Numbered from the stretch's first letter, positions 22,363 to 34,355 are shown. The stretch is DNA of 64,000 nt from Chrysophaeum taylorii (GCA_029834535.1 JAQMWT010000488.1:72001-136000); one strand, 5' to 3'. The notes: generated by a model from the letters alone, not told the origin. Made by a program: numbers and translations.

Positions 22363-24186
22363 CTAATAGACGCGGGCGACCGGAGGGACGACGGTGCATT
22401 CTTGTTCGTCGAGCGTGCGGTAGTGGATGGGGCGATAGTCGATGGCGACCTTGAAGGTGTCTTGGTCGACGTGGGCGATGGTGTGCTTCATCCACGAGTC
22501 GTCGAGGCGGTCGGGAAAATCTTCGCGCGCGTGGGCGCCGCGGGACTCCTTTCGTGCTTCGGCGGCGTGCATGGTGGCGGCGGCGTTGGGGAGGAGGTTG
22601 CGGAGCTCGAGGGCTTCGATGAGGTCCGTGTTCCACACCAAGGTGCGGTCCTTGATGCCGAGATCCCCGAAGGAGGCGGTCACGGCGTCGATTTTCTCGC
22701 AGCCTTTCGCGAGCGACTCTTGAGTTCGATAGACAGCCGCGTGATCCTGCATCGTCTTCTGCATGTCGCGGCGGATGTCGGACGTGTGCTTGGGCCCGGC
22801 CGAGTGGCGGAGCTCGTCGAGGGCGCCGATCGTTTCTTCGGCCGCCGCCGCGGGCAGCGGCGGCACCGGATCCCCCGGCTTGGCGATGTCGGCGATGCGG
22901 AGCGCGCAGGCGCGGCCAAACACGACGATGTCGAGGAGGCTGTTGGCGCCGAGGCGGTTGGCGCCGTGCACCGATGCGCACGCAACTTCGCCGGCGGCGA
23001 AGAGGCCGGGAACGATCGCGTCGTCGCCCCGTTTGCAGTCGACAACTTCCCCGAGATGATTCGTCGGAATGCCGCCCATGTTGTAGTGGACCGTCGGGAG
23101 CACGGGAATAGGCTGTTTGGTGACGTCGACGCCCGCGAAGATGGCCGCAGTCTCCGAGATGCCCGGGAGGCGCTCGGCCAGGAGTTCGGGCGGGAGGTGG
23201 TCGAGGTGAAGGTAAATGTGGTCCCGGTCCTTCCCGACGCCGCGACCCTCGCGAATCTCCATGGTCATCGCGCGGCTCACGACGTCGCGGCTGGCGAGGT
23301 CCTTCGCCGAGGGCGCGTACCGCTCCATAAACCGCTCGCCTTCAGAGTTCCGGAGGATACCCCCCTCGCCCCGAGCGCCCTCGGTGATCAAACAGCCCGC
23401 CCCGTAAATTCCCGTTGGGTGGAACTGCACGAACTCCGGGTCTTCGGCGCTCAGCCCCGCGCGCAGCACCATCGCGTTCCCGTCGCCCGTGCAAGTGTGA
23501 GCCGAAGTACACGAAAAGTACGCCCGGCCGTAGCCGCCCGTCGCCAGCACCGTGTTGGTCGCGTTGAACCGGTGGATCGTCCCGTCCTCCATATTAATCG
23601 CGCTCACCCCGACGCACCGTCCTTCGTCGTTCATGATGAGGTCCAGCGCGAAGTACTCGACGAAGTACTCGGTGTCGAAGGCGAGCGATCGCCCGTACAG
23701 CGTGTGAAGCATCGCGTGTCCCGTCCGGTCGGCTGCGCACGCGCACCGGTACGCCTGCCCGCCCTTCCCGAATTCGAGCGACTGGCCTCCAAAAGCCCGC
23801 TGGTAGATCTTCCCCTCGTTCGTCCGGGAAAAGGGGAGCCCGTAGGATTCGAGCTCGAGAACTGCCCGCGGAGCCTCGCGGCACATGTAATGAATCGCGT
23901 CCTGGTCTCCGAGCCAGTCCGACCCCTTCACGGTGTCGTACATGTGCCACCGCCAGTCGTCCGGGGTCATGTTCCCGAGCGCCGCGTTAATTCCCCCCTG
24001 GGCTGCCACGGTGTGGGATCGCGTTGGGAACAACTTCGTCACGCACGCGGTTCGGAACCCCGCTTCGGCGGCACCCATGGCCGCTCGGAGACCGGCACCC
24101 CCCGCCCCCACCACCACCACGTCGAACTCGTGGTCCACCACCTTGTACGCACCGCTCGCGAACCGCCGCACGTAACGCGCAGCCAT
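22363..24186 (-). CDS. SDH1: Succinate dehydrogenase flavoprotein subunit, mitochondrial
   Basis: 607 residues, single exon, start ATG at 24186. It catalyses oxidation of succinate to fumarate in complex II on the matrix face of the inner mitochondrial membrane. A short basic presequence ([20 protein letters not shown]) is followed by the Rossmann motif [14 protein letters not shown]. The FAD-linking region [17 protein letters not shown] comes next, where the His carries the covalent flavin in known enzymes. Further marks are the active-site stretch [28 protein letters not shown] and the C-terminal PIHYRTLDE. Length and motif order match the family throughout with no interruption. A long plus-strand frame across it is an antisense shadow. 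Confidence 0.97.
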   Translation of the reverse strand: MAARYVRRFASGAYKVVDHEFDVVVVGAGGAGLRAAMGAAEAGFRTACVTKLFPTRSHTVAAQGGINAALGNMTPDDWRWHMYDTVKGSDWLGDQDAIHYMCREAPRAVLELESYGLPFSRTNEGKIYQRAFGGQSLEFGKGGQAYRCACAADRTGHAMLHTLYGRSLAFDTEYFVEYFALDLIMNDEGRCVGVSAINMEDGTIHRFNATNTVLATGGYGRAYFSCTSAHTCTGDGNAMVLRAGLSAEDPEFVQFHPTGIYGAGCLITEGARGEGGILRNSEGERFMERYAPSAKDLASRDVVSRAMTMEIREGRGVGKDRDHIYLHLDHLPPELLAERLPGISETAAIFAGVDVTKQPIPVLPTVHYNMGGIPTNHLGEVVDCKRGDDAIVPGLFAAGEVACASVHGANRLGANSLLDIVVFGRACALRIADIAKPGDPVPPLPAAAAEETIGALDELRHSAGPKHTSDIRRDMQKTMQDHAAVYRTQESLAKGCEKIDAVTASFGDLGIKDRTLVWNTDLIEALELRNLLPNAAATMHAAEARKESRGAHAREDFPDRLDDSWMKHTIAHVDQDTFKVAIDYRPIHYRTLDEQECTVVPPVARVY

Positions 24187-24916
24187 CTGCTCTCTGCGCT
24201 GTTCTTATCACTTCTTCGCCGCCGAGAAAACAGGTTTCAACGGACTTTGGTTTCTTTTCAACTCCTTCAATTTCTGGTCACAACGGCCATTTTTTTTTGC
24301 TCTGGAGGAAAAAAAAAAAAAATGGAACGTCTCGAGCGAGCCGGCGGTCAGATGCGAAAAGAAATACACGACATCATCGGTGGACGTCCACCTGGGATCC
24401 AAACAACAAGACGGCCAAATAAATAAATAAATAAAGGCACAATATGTGGCAAGGTGTTCTAGATCCAATCCAAGCTCCCCACTCACTCATTCTACAGGCG
24501 GAAGCGAGATGAATACTCGCAGCTAATACAAGAGACGGTAGTAAAAGATCGTCGTTGGTGAATGCGCTCTGGACTTGTCACGCGTGGTGCGTCGAGACTC
24601 TCGGGGTGGGTCTCGTTCGTTCGTTCGTTCGTTCGTATCAGATTCTTCTTCGTCGAATGGTCGCGAGTCCGGACACCTTTATGACGCGAAAGCGACACAC
24701 TGGTGGTTTTCGCTCGCGCGGACATGAAGCAAAGCGTGACACGCGCAGCAGCGAGACGGCGTACCTACGGGGCTCCGATTCGCCTTTTGTCAGCAGTAGT
24801 CCGCACACGGCGTGTGTGCGGTTCACAGACATCAACAACAAGTCTCGTCACAGCCCATACCTCAGACGATAGTTCCGTTGACCCAAGTTCCCTATAGCCT
24901 CCTCATAATTGCGACG
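24187..24916. other. Intergenic region with microsatellites, divergent promoters of SDH1 and the GT8 gene
   Basis: No gene seen. It contains an A14 run near 24,309, an (aaat)n run at 24,417-24,436 and a (cgtt)n run near 24,616-24,638. Transcription diverges from here, so it should contain both promoters, but no element is recognisable. Confidence 0.45.
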
Positions 24917-26452
24917 ATGTGGTTCTGGCTTTTAGCGTCGCGATGCGCTGCAGACATCGCGCTCGCGCGGAACTGGCGGCAGGAACACTGCGTCGGGGAA
25001 ACGAGGTTGAAGGATACGATCGTGACGGTCGCGACGGACGCGACGAATCAGCTCCCCATAGTTGCGGTCTTGAATTCAACCTCGAGCAACGCCGCCAAGG
25101 CGGGCGACATTTCGTTTGTGGTGATCACGAGGCACGTCCGTAGGCTCCAGCACGTGGTCCACCGGTTCCTCCCCCAAATCGCCGTCACGGTCTGCGGCGG
25201 ATTTTCAGAGCTTTTGATGCAACGGCCCGCGCTGTCCAAGCTTATGTCGTTGCGGAACTCGACGCGCGTCAAGCGCAAGGAGTTGCTGAGTCCCTTTAAC
25301 TTCGCCGCCTTTTACCTGCCCTACGTGCTCCACGATAGCCCCCGGGCCCGCGTTTTGTACCTCGACACCGACACGGTCGTGAAGGGCGACGTCGGCGACC
25401 TCGACGACCTCGACATGCGCGGCGCGCCCGCGGCGGCCGTCGAGGACTGCACTCAGAAGATTTTCAAGTACATCAACTTTGAGATGCTCCGGAAGTACGA
25501 CCAGCGCGCCCCCGAAAAGCAAGCCTGGAAGCGGTGGGGCCTGGCGGATACGCTGTCGAACGAGACCTGCGTCTTCAATCGCGGCGTCGTGCTCTTCGAC
25601 TGCGCGCGGTGGCGCGAACTACGCCTCACCGAGACCATCGAGGACCTCGTCGACGCCTTTGTGGAGAGCCGCGCGAGGTTGTGGCGCGGCGGCATCTCCC
25701 AACCCCCATTTCTTCTGACCCTCGCGGGGCGCTATCTCAAGCTCGACCTCGAGTGGAACGTCAGGGGTTTGGGTCGCATGGACCTCGGCCGCCGGGAGTG
25801 GCTCCAGCTGGCCGAATACGCGCGCCATCGCTACGGCTCCGAGCCGAATGTCTTCGAAAGACACATGGCTCCCTCGGGACCCTTTAGGCAAACTTTTAAC
25901 CCCTTTTTGTGTCCGATCGCCGCCTTTGCAAAAATCCTCCATTTCAACGGCGAGTTCAAGCCCTGGACCCTCTCTAGCGCCGCCATTGACTCCTGGCGAT
26001 TCCTCGGCTTGAACGTCTCCCACGCCCGCGAAATCGTCGGGACCTGCGAAATACGGGCCTGCCCGACCTCCGTCAACGTCTCCACCGGTCGTCGTCTCCG
26101 CAGCGCCTGCGAGTCCTGGCACCACTTCACCACCAGCGAAACCACTACCCTGCCGCGCTGGGACCAGCAGCACTATTCGCCCGACATGCTCCCGTGGACC
26201 ACCAAACCAGAGTCGGTCACTGACTACTACGCCTCTGGCTGCATCGCGAGGCCGCCTCTCTGCACGTGCTCCTCCGTCCTCTCGGACGACTGCGTCACGA
26301 TCTGCGCGAGCCACTGGCACCAGTTTGTCAACCCAACTGTTATGCTTGACGCGGCAGCCCGCGGCGACCCCGCCTGGCTCGCCTCCTCGCTCCGAGTCCT
26401 CCACGGCCGCCGGCACGCCCCCCGCCGGCTTTTGTTGAAGAATTCGATATGA
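24917..26452 (+). CDS. GT8-family glycosyltransferase, secretory pathway
   Basis: 511 residues. The start at the ATG 24917 is preferred because it opens a signal peptide or signal anchor (MWFWLLASRCAADIALA). The metal and nucleotide-sugar binding motif LYLDTDTVVKGDV (about residues 150-163) and the later LHFNGEFKPW (about residue 345) are the two classic GT8 motifs, as in GAUT/GATL galacturonosyltransferases, glycogenin and bacterial galactosyltransferases. The segment NRGVVLFDCARWRE is also typical. The likely role is transfer of a sugar from a UDP-sugar onto a polysaccharide or glycoprotein in the Golgi; donor and acceptor cannot be told. The C-terminal 100 residues have several Cys (CTCSSVLSDDC) that could form disulfides. 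Confidence 0.88.
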   Translation: MWFWLLASRCAADIALARNWRQEHCVGETRLKDTIVTVATDATNQLPIVAVLNSTSSNAAKAGDISFVVITRHVRRLQHVVHRFLPQIAVTVCGGFSELLMQRPALSKLMSLRNSTRVKRKELLSPFNFAAFYLPYVLHDSPRARVLYLDTDTVVKGDVGDLDDLDMRGAPAAAVEDCTQKIFKYINFEMLRKYDQRAPEKQAWKRWGLADTLSNETCVFNRGVVLFDCARWRELRLTETIEDLVDAFVESRARLWRGGISQPPFLLTLAGRYLKLDLEWNVRGLGRMDLGRREWLQLAEYARHRYGSEPNVFERHMAPSGPFRQTFNPFLCPIAAFAKILHFNGEFKPWTLSSAAIDSWRFLGLNVSHAREIVGTCEIRACPTSVNVSTGRRLRSACESWHHFTTSETTTLPRWDQQHYSPDMLPWTTKPESVTDYYASGCIARPPLCTCSSVLSDDCVTICASHWHQFVNPTVMLDAAARGDPAWLASSLRVLHGRRHAPRRLLLKNSI

Positions 26453-27690
26453 TTCTTACGTCCGGGTTCTTTTTTTTGCCACAACAAGGTATAAAGCGTT
26501 GTTGCAAGCATGTGAGGGAATCTAACGTGGAGAGAGAGAGAGTATGTGGCAGATTTATTCGTACTTTGAGCGAGTAGTGTTTTTCTTTAAAAGTCGACTT
26601 CTAGGAGGGGATGTGGGGGATTGTGTGGAGACGTGAGGCAGGATGAGGTATCCTGCTTTCATGCCGATCCCAACTGAACGTCGGTCGCACCTTTGATTTT
26701 CGCTTCGGCCGGCCGCTGCGCGCGGTGCTAACCGAGACGTGCAAAGACTTGGACGCAGATCCATCAATTTCAGTTTGCCAGATGCTCCCAAGCTCCGCGT
26801 TTCGCTTCTCGCCCTCCGCAGCGTCCACGAACTGACAGACTCGATGCTTCACACACCTAGATTGGCCGGAAATTGTAGTGCCCCGCGGCTCGTCATGGTG
26901 TGTGAAGAGAGTCTCTTTGTGCCGCAATCGGGGTTTTCTTATGCAGGCACGCGCTAGCCGAAGAATGGATTTGCCAGCTTGGTTGCATCCGTTGGCCACA
27001 CAAGTACGCTTTGGATGGTTGTGCTCCGTTGCAGGCTCTCTCGAGCTGCTGCTGAGAGTAAGCATGTCACAACTAGGGTGGCTTGATATTTCCACTTACC
27101 TAGTTGGACACGTGGTGGTGCTTCCTACGCCTTATTGTGGTTGTTTGCGGTTACCACAGCTCATCATTCGCCTCGCAAGGTCATCTTCTAGTGCGCAACA
27201 ATCTCACTCATACGTGGTGTGTGTGATTTCGAAGGATTGTGTATCCCCGAGATCTTTTTTCGTGCTCGTCGTTTCTTGAAAAAAAAAATTCTTGCGTATC
27301 GAGACAGCTGCTGCTGCATAGTCTTCGAACCAAAATAGATCACTGTGACACGCGCTTGGGACTGCTTGACAACAACCATACTTCTTGAGCAGACCAAACG
27401 TGCAAACTACCACAAACAACCACCGCGTGGTCCGGTCCCGCCCGTCAGGAGTAAAAGAGCATCGCCGCCGCACATTACGGCGTTGCGGCCTACTAGATAT
27501 GCGAGAGATAGGAGGTAGATCTAGAGCGTTGCTGCGTTGCGCGCGCTTCTCAGGTCTTGCGGCGGAATTGACGTCGGTTTGTACGGGACTGCGAAGAGCC
27601 TCGATGAGCTAGCTATAGGACGAGATTGAGCGAGAAGGAACACGACTCGAAGTGAGAGACGGCCAACTGGACGGTTTCCCGAATGTTGTC
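26453..27690. other. Gene-free stretch after the GT8 gene
   Basis: No frame here resembles a protein. A short ga-rich run lies near 26,528. Otherwise nothing is seen. Confidence 0.45.
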
Positions 27691-27869
27691 CAAATCGAGC
27701 TGACGGTCGTTACGAAGAACGATCGAGCTGTTGAGCGTCGCCGGCGCGAATCGGCACGGTACGACCCCGCCGCATGGTTCCTCGTGGAAAGATGACACGT
27801 GGCGAAACTGCGCTCGAGTGCGCCAAGCGCGAACTGGCCGAAGAACTCGGCGCGGACTTGCACGCGTAA
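27691..27869 (+). pseudogene. Nudix hydrolase domain relic
   Basis: One frame from the ATG at 27774 contains a complete Nudix box, GKMTRGETALECAKRELAEELG, fitting G-x5-E-x7-REU-xx-EE-x-G-U, here read in two overlapping pieces. It ends at a TAA (27867). Upstream, ELTVVTKNDRAV and LLSVAGANRHGT in two other frames look like the preceding strand region of the same fold. Two frameshifts plus the early stop indicate a dead fragment; splicing could rescue part of it, but I see no good sites. Confidence 0.5.
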
Positions 27870-28877
27870 ATTGGGGAACCAGCCAGAGTCCAAGCCTGTG
27901 GAACAATTATCGAAGCTAGCTCCGTTGTTGTACCCGCGGGACGTGCGAGCGTAGGGTGTTCACGGCCGCTCGCGCTTGCCCGAGGGCGTGGCGAAGAAGC
28001 TTGCAGCGGCACAATCTCATGGCATCTCACAATGTCCCGTAGTAGCCCAGAGAGCGAAGACATCTCGAGATGCCGGCTACTTCATGAGGAGCGAGAGAGA
28101 CAAGTAAGGCACCCGGCAGCACGAGCGGGAACGGGTGTGTTCGAGCAGCAGCAGCCTATTTCTTTTTGTCGACCCAAATAATATCATGTTGGAGTGCGCG
28201 ATGCGGGAGTCGTGAGTTCGAACGGCAGGAACACCCTTATTATTATTATTTCGAACTTGTCCCCAACCGAGAAAAAAACTTGGTTATGACCGACTGTTGT
28301 GCGCGCGGGAGGGAGGATAGGCATAGGAGACTTGCAACCCGAGAATTAATTTTCGGTTGCGGAGGTCGGGCCTGCGAAAAGCGGTTGAGCCCATCGAGGG
28401 AGTTACTATGCGTTTTGCTGCGAGTCGTAGGAGGGTGAAGTCATGCTGCCCGAGGCGGCGACGTGGCTGACGGCGGTGAGAGCGAGCCTCAAGCCCCAGC
28501 TGCGAGGCTCTTCCACTCGCGGCAGATGCGGCGGAGCTGGGCCGCCGCGGGGTGACGTTGGCGTCGCTTCCGCCAACCCGCGTCTGCTCGGCGATCCGTG
28601 TTGCGAACACGAGAGCGAGCTCGAAGCACGCTGGCCTCGCCGAAGACGACGACCTAGAATGGCGTCGTGACCTCGACGATGATGATGGACCTTTTATGGA
28701 TCAAAATACATGCCCTCCTCCACGAGCACCGAGCTCCGCGAGTACATGGAAAGGTGCGTTCTGTGTTTCGTGTTCTTGCTCACGTTTCTGTCTGCCGTCA
28801 CGGTCGCGCGTCGTAGGAAACACCCCAATTAATACCACGAGTACCTCGAGAAGGAGGAGGGCGAGAAGTCGAAGGCG

Positions 28878-31220
28878 ATGGATGAGGAGGGCAGCAATAA
28901 AGTCAAGTACTACACGTTCCAGGTTGCCTTCCCCGCCCACATTCAGTACACGGCCGCGTGCGCGAAGGACGCCCGCGCCTTCGCGTTGCTCGGCGCCGAG
29001 GCGGCGCGACATTTCCTTGATATGCTCGACCCTCCGTACCGACCTCCGAGCGCGCACGTCTCTCTCAAGAAAATCGCGTTCACAGCATGCAAGAAGCCGC
29101 CAAGGGGCGAAGTTGATCAGCGTCCTGAAGAAGGTCCATCGCAGAGTTGGAGGGCCGCACTCCTCGATCCAGCTCGACGCGTGGACATCAAAAGACTACT
29201 TGAAACATACCTACGCGGCTCTTATTCTGACGTTCGTGGACGCGCAGACCGTAGAGAAGGTGCTGACCAAGGAGGAGATCGAGACCCTGCAGGAAGGCGG
29301 GGCCAGCCGGCTGGGCGACGAGGAGCCGGAGGACGTCGATGCCTTTGTGTTCAGGTTGTTCGTTCATTGCCTTCGATGCGTTTGACAAGGACGAGCACGC
29401 GTCGGCCAACATCGCCGACTGGATCCTCAGAAAGCTCGACGAGTACAAGCTGAATTTCGAGTTTTGTGTCAAACCGACGCTCGACGGCGCGTCCGTTTGA
29501 CGGGCGGCCTTGCGGTGGCTGCGTAAACCGGCGGGAAAATGCATGCATGAACCACCAGCTGAAGCGCGTCGTCGACTACGCGACTGGCAGAGCCGGCCCC
29601 AACGTCGAAAACGATCAATTCGCAACGCGCATCAAACGCGTCTCGATGGGAGTCCAAAAGGCGTGTTTTGTGCTTATGCTTTGAAGAAGTACTCGGTTGC
29701 GCAGTTGCGCTCCTCGACGCGGATTTCAAGCCAAGTAGTTCCGCGCGCACCTGGTCGCAAAAGGTATTTCCTAAAAGGAGACGATGATCCCGCCAAAAAA
29801 GCCGTATTATAATGCGACGCGATGGTACGGCTACACGAACGTGTTCGCCGGCGTCAATCGGCTGTTCACCCACTACAACTCGTTCTTGAGGAAGGTGCTC
29901 CCCGGTATCTCTTCGCGCTCGAAGAAACGTGTAAGCAAGATACCGCGCATCAAAGTCTCGACGACGAGTTGTACGAGGACATTTTTCGGACGACGACGAA
30001 TAGTCCGCGGCGATGGCAGAGAGCACCGGGCACATCGTGTCTAACGAGCAGGGTCCGTCGCTCGCGCTAACTGCCGAGGAGGGGCAGCGGGCTCTCGAGG
30101 CCGAGGCCTTTTTTAACGCTATTGATGCTGCGTCGCGCAAGATTGAGGGTGAGTTACTCTAACAGATCGCTCTGATTTCCTCCCCCCCCCGCCAGGTACC
30201 AAGGACCACGCTGTGTTCTTCAGAGGCGACCTTTCAAAAGCAGCGATAGGTCGTTCGCCTCCTCCCCGTGCCTTTATTATGACGGCGAAGCGACTCCGGA
30301 ACCTCTCCTTCGCCGCTAAGCGATTGAAAGTTCCGAGGCGCGATGCCCACAATCGTCAAGCTCTCGCTTGGAGGACCCGACCTACTCCAACGTCGAGTAC
30401 ATGTCGCAGATGATCCAGAACGCTGTCGAGACCGCTCGCATCCAGCTTGATCGCGCGGACGACGCGCGGACGACGCCGCCGACGCGAGCGTCGCCAGAGC
30501 CTCGACCTAACGGACGATGATAATGATGACGAGGAGGAGGACGACATGCCTGGGCCCGACGATCCCTTGGAGCAGGAAGCGCTCAGAGGATATGACGACG
30601 ACGACGACGACGACGACGACGTCAACCCGACCGAATATGATGATGGATTCGAAGGCGGCGGCGGCGGCGGGCACTCAGTCTTTGTGCCACCGACATCGAA
30701 ATTCGACGAAGCTGCGCGAGTGTAGCCCCCCTCTCTCACTCACTCATGAGAACAACACGCGGGCGTGAGAGGGTGAAGGAACTTTATGCTTCGCTTCGCG
30801 GCTCGAAGAGAGAGCTCGCGCGCTACGTCGTCGATGGCGTGTTTATGGAGGGCGTATTTTGGGCGGCCGTTGCAGACAAACTGCCGATCCATGTTGCAGT
30901 CTGGCGGTCGTGTAACGCTGTGCTCACAAACTCTTGCGACGTCGAGAGTCGCTTTAGTCTCGCAGGTCGGACGAACAGCGACCTTCGATCCAGAATTCAT
31001 GGAGGTCCTAATGTTTATTGCCCACAACTGGGATCAGCTCGATGATGATGCTGTCTGGCAAGTCTACGAGGGCCTCCGGAAGAGAGGCTCGATGATGATG
31101 CCTCTCCCCAATGGCGCCGAGACCGACGAGGAGATTGACCTCGGTGGAATCGACGGCGATGACGATTGTGGCGATTTGGATGACCCAGCTGCAAATCGGC
31201 CGCCCCTCGGTCCTCCGTAG
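28878..31220 (+). pseudogene. hAT-family DNA transposase relic
   Basis: Recognisable hAT pieces occur in order on the plus strand but in changing frames. They are RHFLDMLDPPYRPPS (29,007-29,051, the N-terminal RNase-H-side motif) and SIQLDAWTSKDYLKHTY (about 29,165-29,215, the DxWTS catalytic motif). Then ACMNHQLKRVVDYATG (about 29,541-29,595, the C-x2-H region) and ATRWYGYTNVFAGVNRL (about 29,814-29,865). Near 30,870-30,990 the C-terminal dimerisation motif follows (FWAAVADKLPIHV, then DVESRFSLAG), ending with FIAHNWDQLDD. Acidic low-complexity insertions (poly-Asp at 30,596-30,625) and stops show it is dead. No terminal inverted repeats were identified by eye. Confidence 0.7.
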
Positions 31221-33695
31221 TCCTATGGTCCGCGGGGGTTCTGGTCCTAGTTTGGTCCGTGGTCCTTTTAGCGCCTAAGGGTGATGGTAAACTCGACGGA
31301 GCACGCGCTGATTAAACAAGCTGAGATTGGAGGGGTCCGAGCGGAAAGGAGAACTGGGGACGCAAGCTGATTGTAGGGGGGGGCGTTAGCCTAACCGTCC
31401 GGGCGCCGGTGCAGGAAACTGGCGGCGGCCGGGAGACGTAGTAGGGAACAGTAATCACAACTGCGTTACCCTTCAGCAGAGTGTGAGAATAGTGGTAGTC
31501 TGTCCTCGAATCTGTCTCTTAATCGAGGACAGCCGGTGTGAATAACACAGCGTTTTCTAAATCAAAGGTGGCAAAGTTCAGTGAACTAACCCTATAACAG
31601 GGATTACTAACCCTAGTTCAGATTCTCTATCTGGGGCCGTCGCCGTTTCTGTAGGCGTCTTGGCGCTCCCCGAAGTGTGCCTGCGCGTAATTGCTGGAGG
31701 AAGTGGGCGGTGGCTGCACCGCCTTCGACACACTGGCGGCCCGCTAGAAGGAGATGGGCACGCTCACGGTGGTGCACCGTGATGGAGAGACGCCGGTGTA
31801 GAGGCGCGTTGTCCGAGCCGCCGTGGCTGCCGCGAGGGAAGGAGCACCCTCATTGGACCAGTGTTGATGCCAATTTGACGGGCAACTCGGTGGAGAAGGC
31901 CGTGTCACTAGAAGCTTATTCGACCATAAACCCGTTTTTTTCAGTTTGTGCAAAAAAAAAAAAAATCGCGCCGACCGATACCCGCGCGTCGCCCGGCCAC
32001 ACCCGCCGAAACGTCCCCTTGCGACTGTAGCCCGCGAAGGTACAAGTGGACTCGGGCGACCCGGCAGAGCGACGTGAGCCCTCTTTGAGTCCGTTGAGGC
32101 TCAAAATCTGTCTTCGGTTGCCCGCGGCACGGATAAAGTGGTTTGAGAACCCCGGATTTCGACGCGGACTCGGCTCTGAAGTGTGCGGGGTAAACAAACA
32201 ACAAACTTCAGACTGGGGGATGGACCGATGGGTTCCGGCATTCCGCTTGAGCTTCTTGGAGTGGCGGTGGGTTTCGATCGCGAGGAAAATGGCCGATCTC
32301 GTCTTTGCCTCCTTTCTCGGCGCGGTAGACGACCTTGTACTCGCGGGCCGTCCGCGAGTACCGTATGAAACGTACGCCATGTTCCTCGAAAAGTGCCTCG
32401 TCTTCCGCTTTCTCTGAGCGGTGTCCTCATATACTGAAAACGACTCAAAACGGACGCCGAAAAAGGGGATATTATTGTTCGTACGAATACATAATTTCGG
32501 GATGTTTGTGCGCGGTTAATCAAGCTTTCGCGATTTTTTTTTTTTTGTTCCGGTGCTGCTAGCCCTTCACAATTGTTGTCCACAAGGTGCTGCTATTCGA
32601 ATGCGAGCCGTTAACAATAACGACCAAAAATCTATTCCGAGAACGATGGAAACCCGAAAAATCCGAAGCCAAAGAAAGAGTCATGCCCGCGCGCCGCGCG
32701 CGCAAAAGCCGAAGACCCTGCGATTGCGACGGCCGCGAAGAACGCGAACAAGAACGCGAACTAGAACGCGAACCGCATGCCTGCGATACGAAGCGAAGAG
32801 CGCGCCTTGCCGTCGGCGGGCGACGACCCTGCGATTGTGACGGCCGCGAAGAACGCGAACCGCATGGCCACGAAGAGGATCCATGAGGCTGCGGTCGCCG
32901 GGAGTCGCGGCGTACAAACCAAAGACGACAATGTGGGCGGCACCACCGGCGAAAATGGCACGGTACATGAATACGAGGATGACAACCAGGCTGCGGTCGC
33001 CACGAGGTGCAAGGACGCGGAATGCAACGGCGCAAATACCTAGCGAGACACCAGCCACGACCGAAGCCAAAGACGACAATGCTCTCACCTCCACCGGCGA
33101 AACTGATGCGGTAGATGAATTCGAGGATGACAACCAGGTCGAGGATGACAAACGAGATGCTCGTACGCGTCTGCGTTGTGACGCGACGCTGGCGATGCTA
33201 TCGCCATAAGCGCAGTCGACGCTCAGGTTGCCAGGAAGCGGCGGCCGTAGTATGCGTATATATATAAAGCTGTACATACTAAATCTAGAGTCGACACATG
33301 AGGAGAGCTCTACATATCATAAAAAAGATCACGTATGTCATAAAAAGCAGACAAGTGCAGGCCAGTTAGTTCACCTAGTCCCAATCTCTAACCCCAGTAA
33401 GTTCACCTGGTCCCAGTAAGTTCACCTGGTCAGTAAGTTCACCTAGTCCCAATCTCTAACCCCAGTAAGTTCGACGTAAACCCACTCGTGCTCACATCCA
33501 CTCACCCCAGTCTCCTTTGAGCTCGTCGCTCTCACCCCCGCCAATCTAAGCTGCTTTGATCCGCACACGCCGCTAACCTTCGAGTTTACTCTAAAAACCC
33601 CAGTAAGCTCACTTGGTCCCAGTAAGTTCACCTGGTCACTAAGTTCACATAGTCCCAATCTGCAACCCCAGTAAGTTCACCTGGTCCCAGTAAGT
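31221..33695. other. Gene-free stretch rich in minisatellites and a hairpin
   Basis: No supported gene. At 31,500-31,532 a 9-bp perfect stem (ctgtcctcg/cgaggacag) encloses a 15-nt loop. At 32,715-32,870 a segment with repeated gaacgcgaac is duplicated locally. At 32,880-33,165 the strings gaggatgacaaccag and ccaaagacgacaatg recur. Confidence 0.5.
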
Positions 33696-33712
33696 TCACC
33701 TACAGTGCGCGT
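33365..33712. repeat. Degenerate tandem repeat, unit about 18-20 nt
   Basis: Many copies of a unit close to cccagtaagttcacctggt, alternating with ttcacctagtcccaatctct, in two clusters (33,365-33,475 and 33,597-33,712) separated by about 120 nt of unrelated sequence. Copies vary by substitutions and missing segments. It abuts the Helitron relic. Confidence 0.8.
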
Positions 33713-33729
33713 GTAGACGCCGGGAGGGG

Positions 33730-34290
33730 GCTTATCGGTATTGCGCAGCACGTGTGGGGCAGGGTGAAGTCGTCGACCCAGAAGAGGATATCCTCGGGGT
33801 TGCCGATCGACAGAGAGCCACGTAGAAATAGACGTGGCAGAAGACGGGCTTGGGCAAGAGGACGCCGACCTTGCGGGGCGTCTGCCCTCTTGTTGGGCCT
33901 TAGGGGATGCTGGTTCGAGGAGCCTCGGTGACACGACACGATCGATGATGTATCTGGTACCGTTGCAGTGGCCGTGCGTCGGGTTGAGGTTGCGAAGACT
34001 TTAAGCTCGCGATCAAAGTCAGCATGCAGTTGGTCATCAGGGAATTGAAAACTCGACTGTAAAGAGCGAGGCGTCGTCTTCCAACCCAACCTAGTCGGCC
34101 GAAAAGAACTCCGACGCCTCGTCTCCGGGAAAAAAAGGCCGCGTTCATGCGCGAGTTGTCAGCATCGACAACATCGTTTCGACGGGGCGTGAGAATGGCG
34201 CGCTGAAAGATCCGCCGCGGGTCGTGGAAATAGTCTGCGAGGTCGCCGTAGACGGCTTGGAGGATCAATGCCTGGCTCGCGCGGGCCTAC
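33730..34290 (-). pseudogene. Helitron (PIF1-like) helicase relic
   Basis: The minus strand shows successive Helitron helicase motifs in more than one frame. They are ILQAVYGDLADYF and QRAILTPRRNDVVDADNSRM (34,268-34,135), then FFPGDEASEFFSAD followed by TAG and DDASLFTVEF. RNLNPTHGHCNGTRYII (around 33,950) and VGVLLPKPVFCHVYFYVALC (around 33,830) follow. The order matches the helicase C-terminal half of rolling-circle Helitrons; stops, frameshifts and a deletion show it is inactive. The Copia element inserted about 65 bp upstream of this fragment. Confidence 0.65.
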
Positions 34291-34355
34291 CTGATCCTTA
34301 CCCTTAATCGGGGGACAAACAAACAGTGGGGGATCGCCAACGCATTAGGCCGGGC

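Noticed and set aside
22402-24426. 674-residue plus-strand open frame
   Set aside because: Exact antisense of SDH1, which is complete and conserved on the minus strand.
26601-27095. 164-residue minus-strand frame downstream of the GT8 gene
   Set aside because: No domain, no conserved motif and unremarkable composition; likely chance.
28186-28235. tRNA-like A/B box (gagttcgaacgg)
   Set aside because: No cloverleaf can be folded: the T stem and acceptor stem do not pair. No SINE body is repeated elsewhere in the window.
32660-33190. Arg/Glu-rich open frames on both strands
   Set aside because: They come from the gaacgcgaac and related minisatellites, not from a gene.
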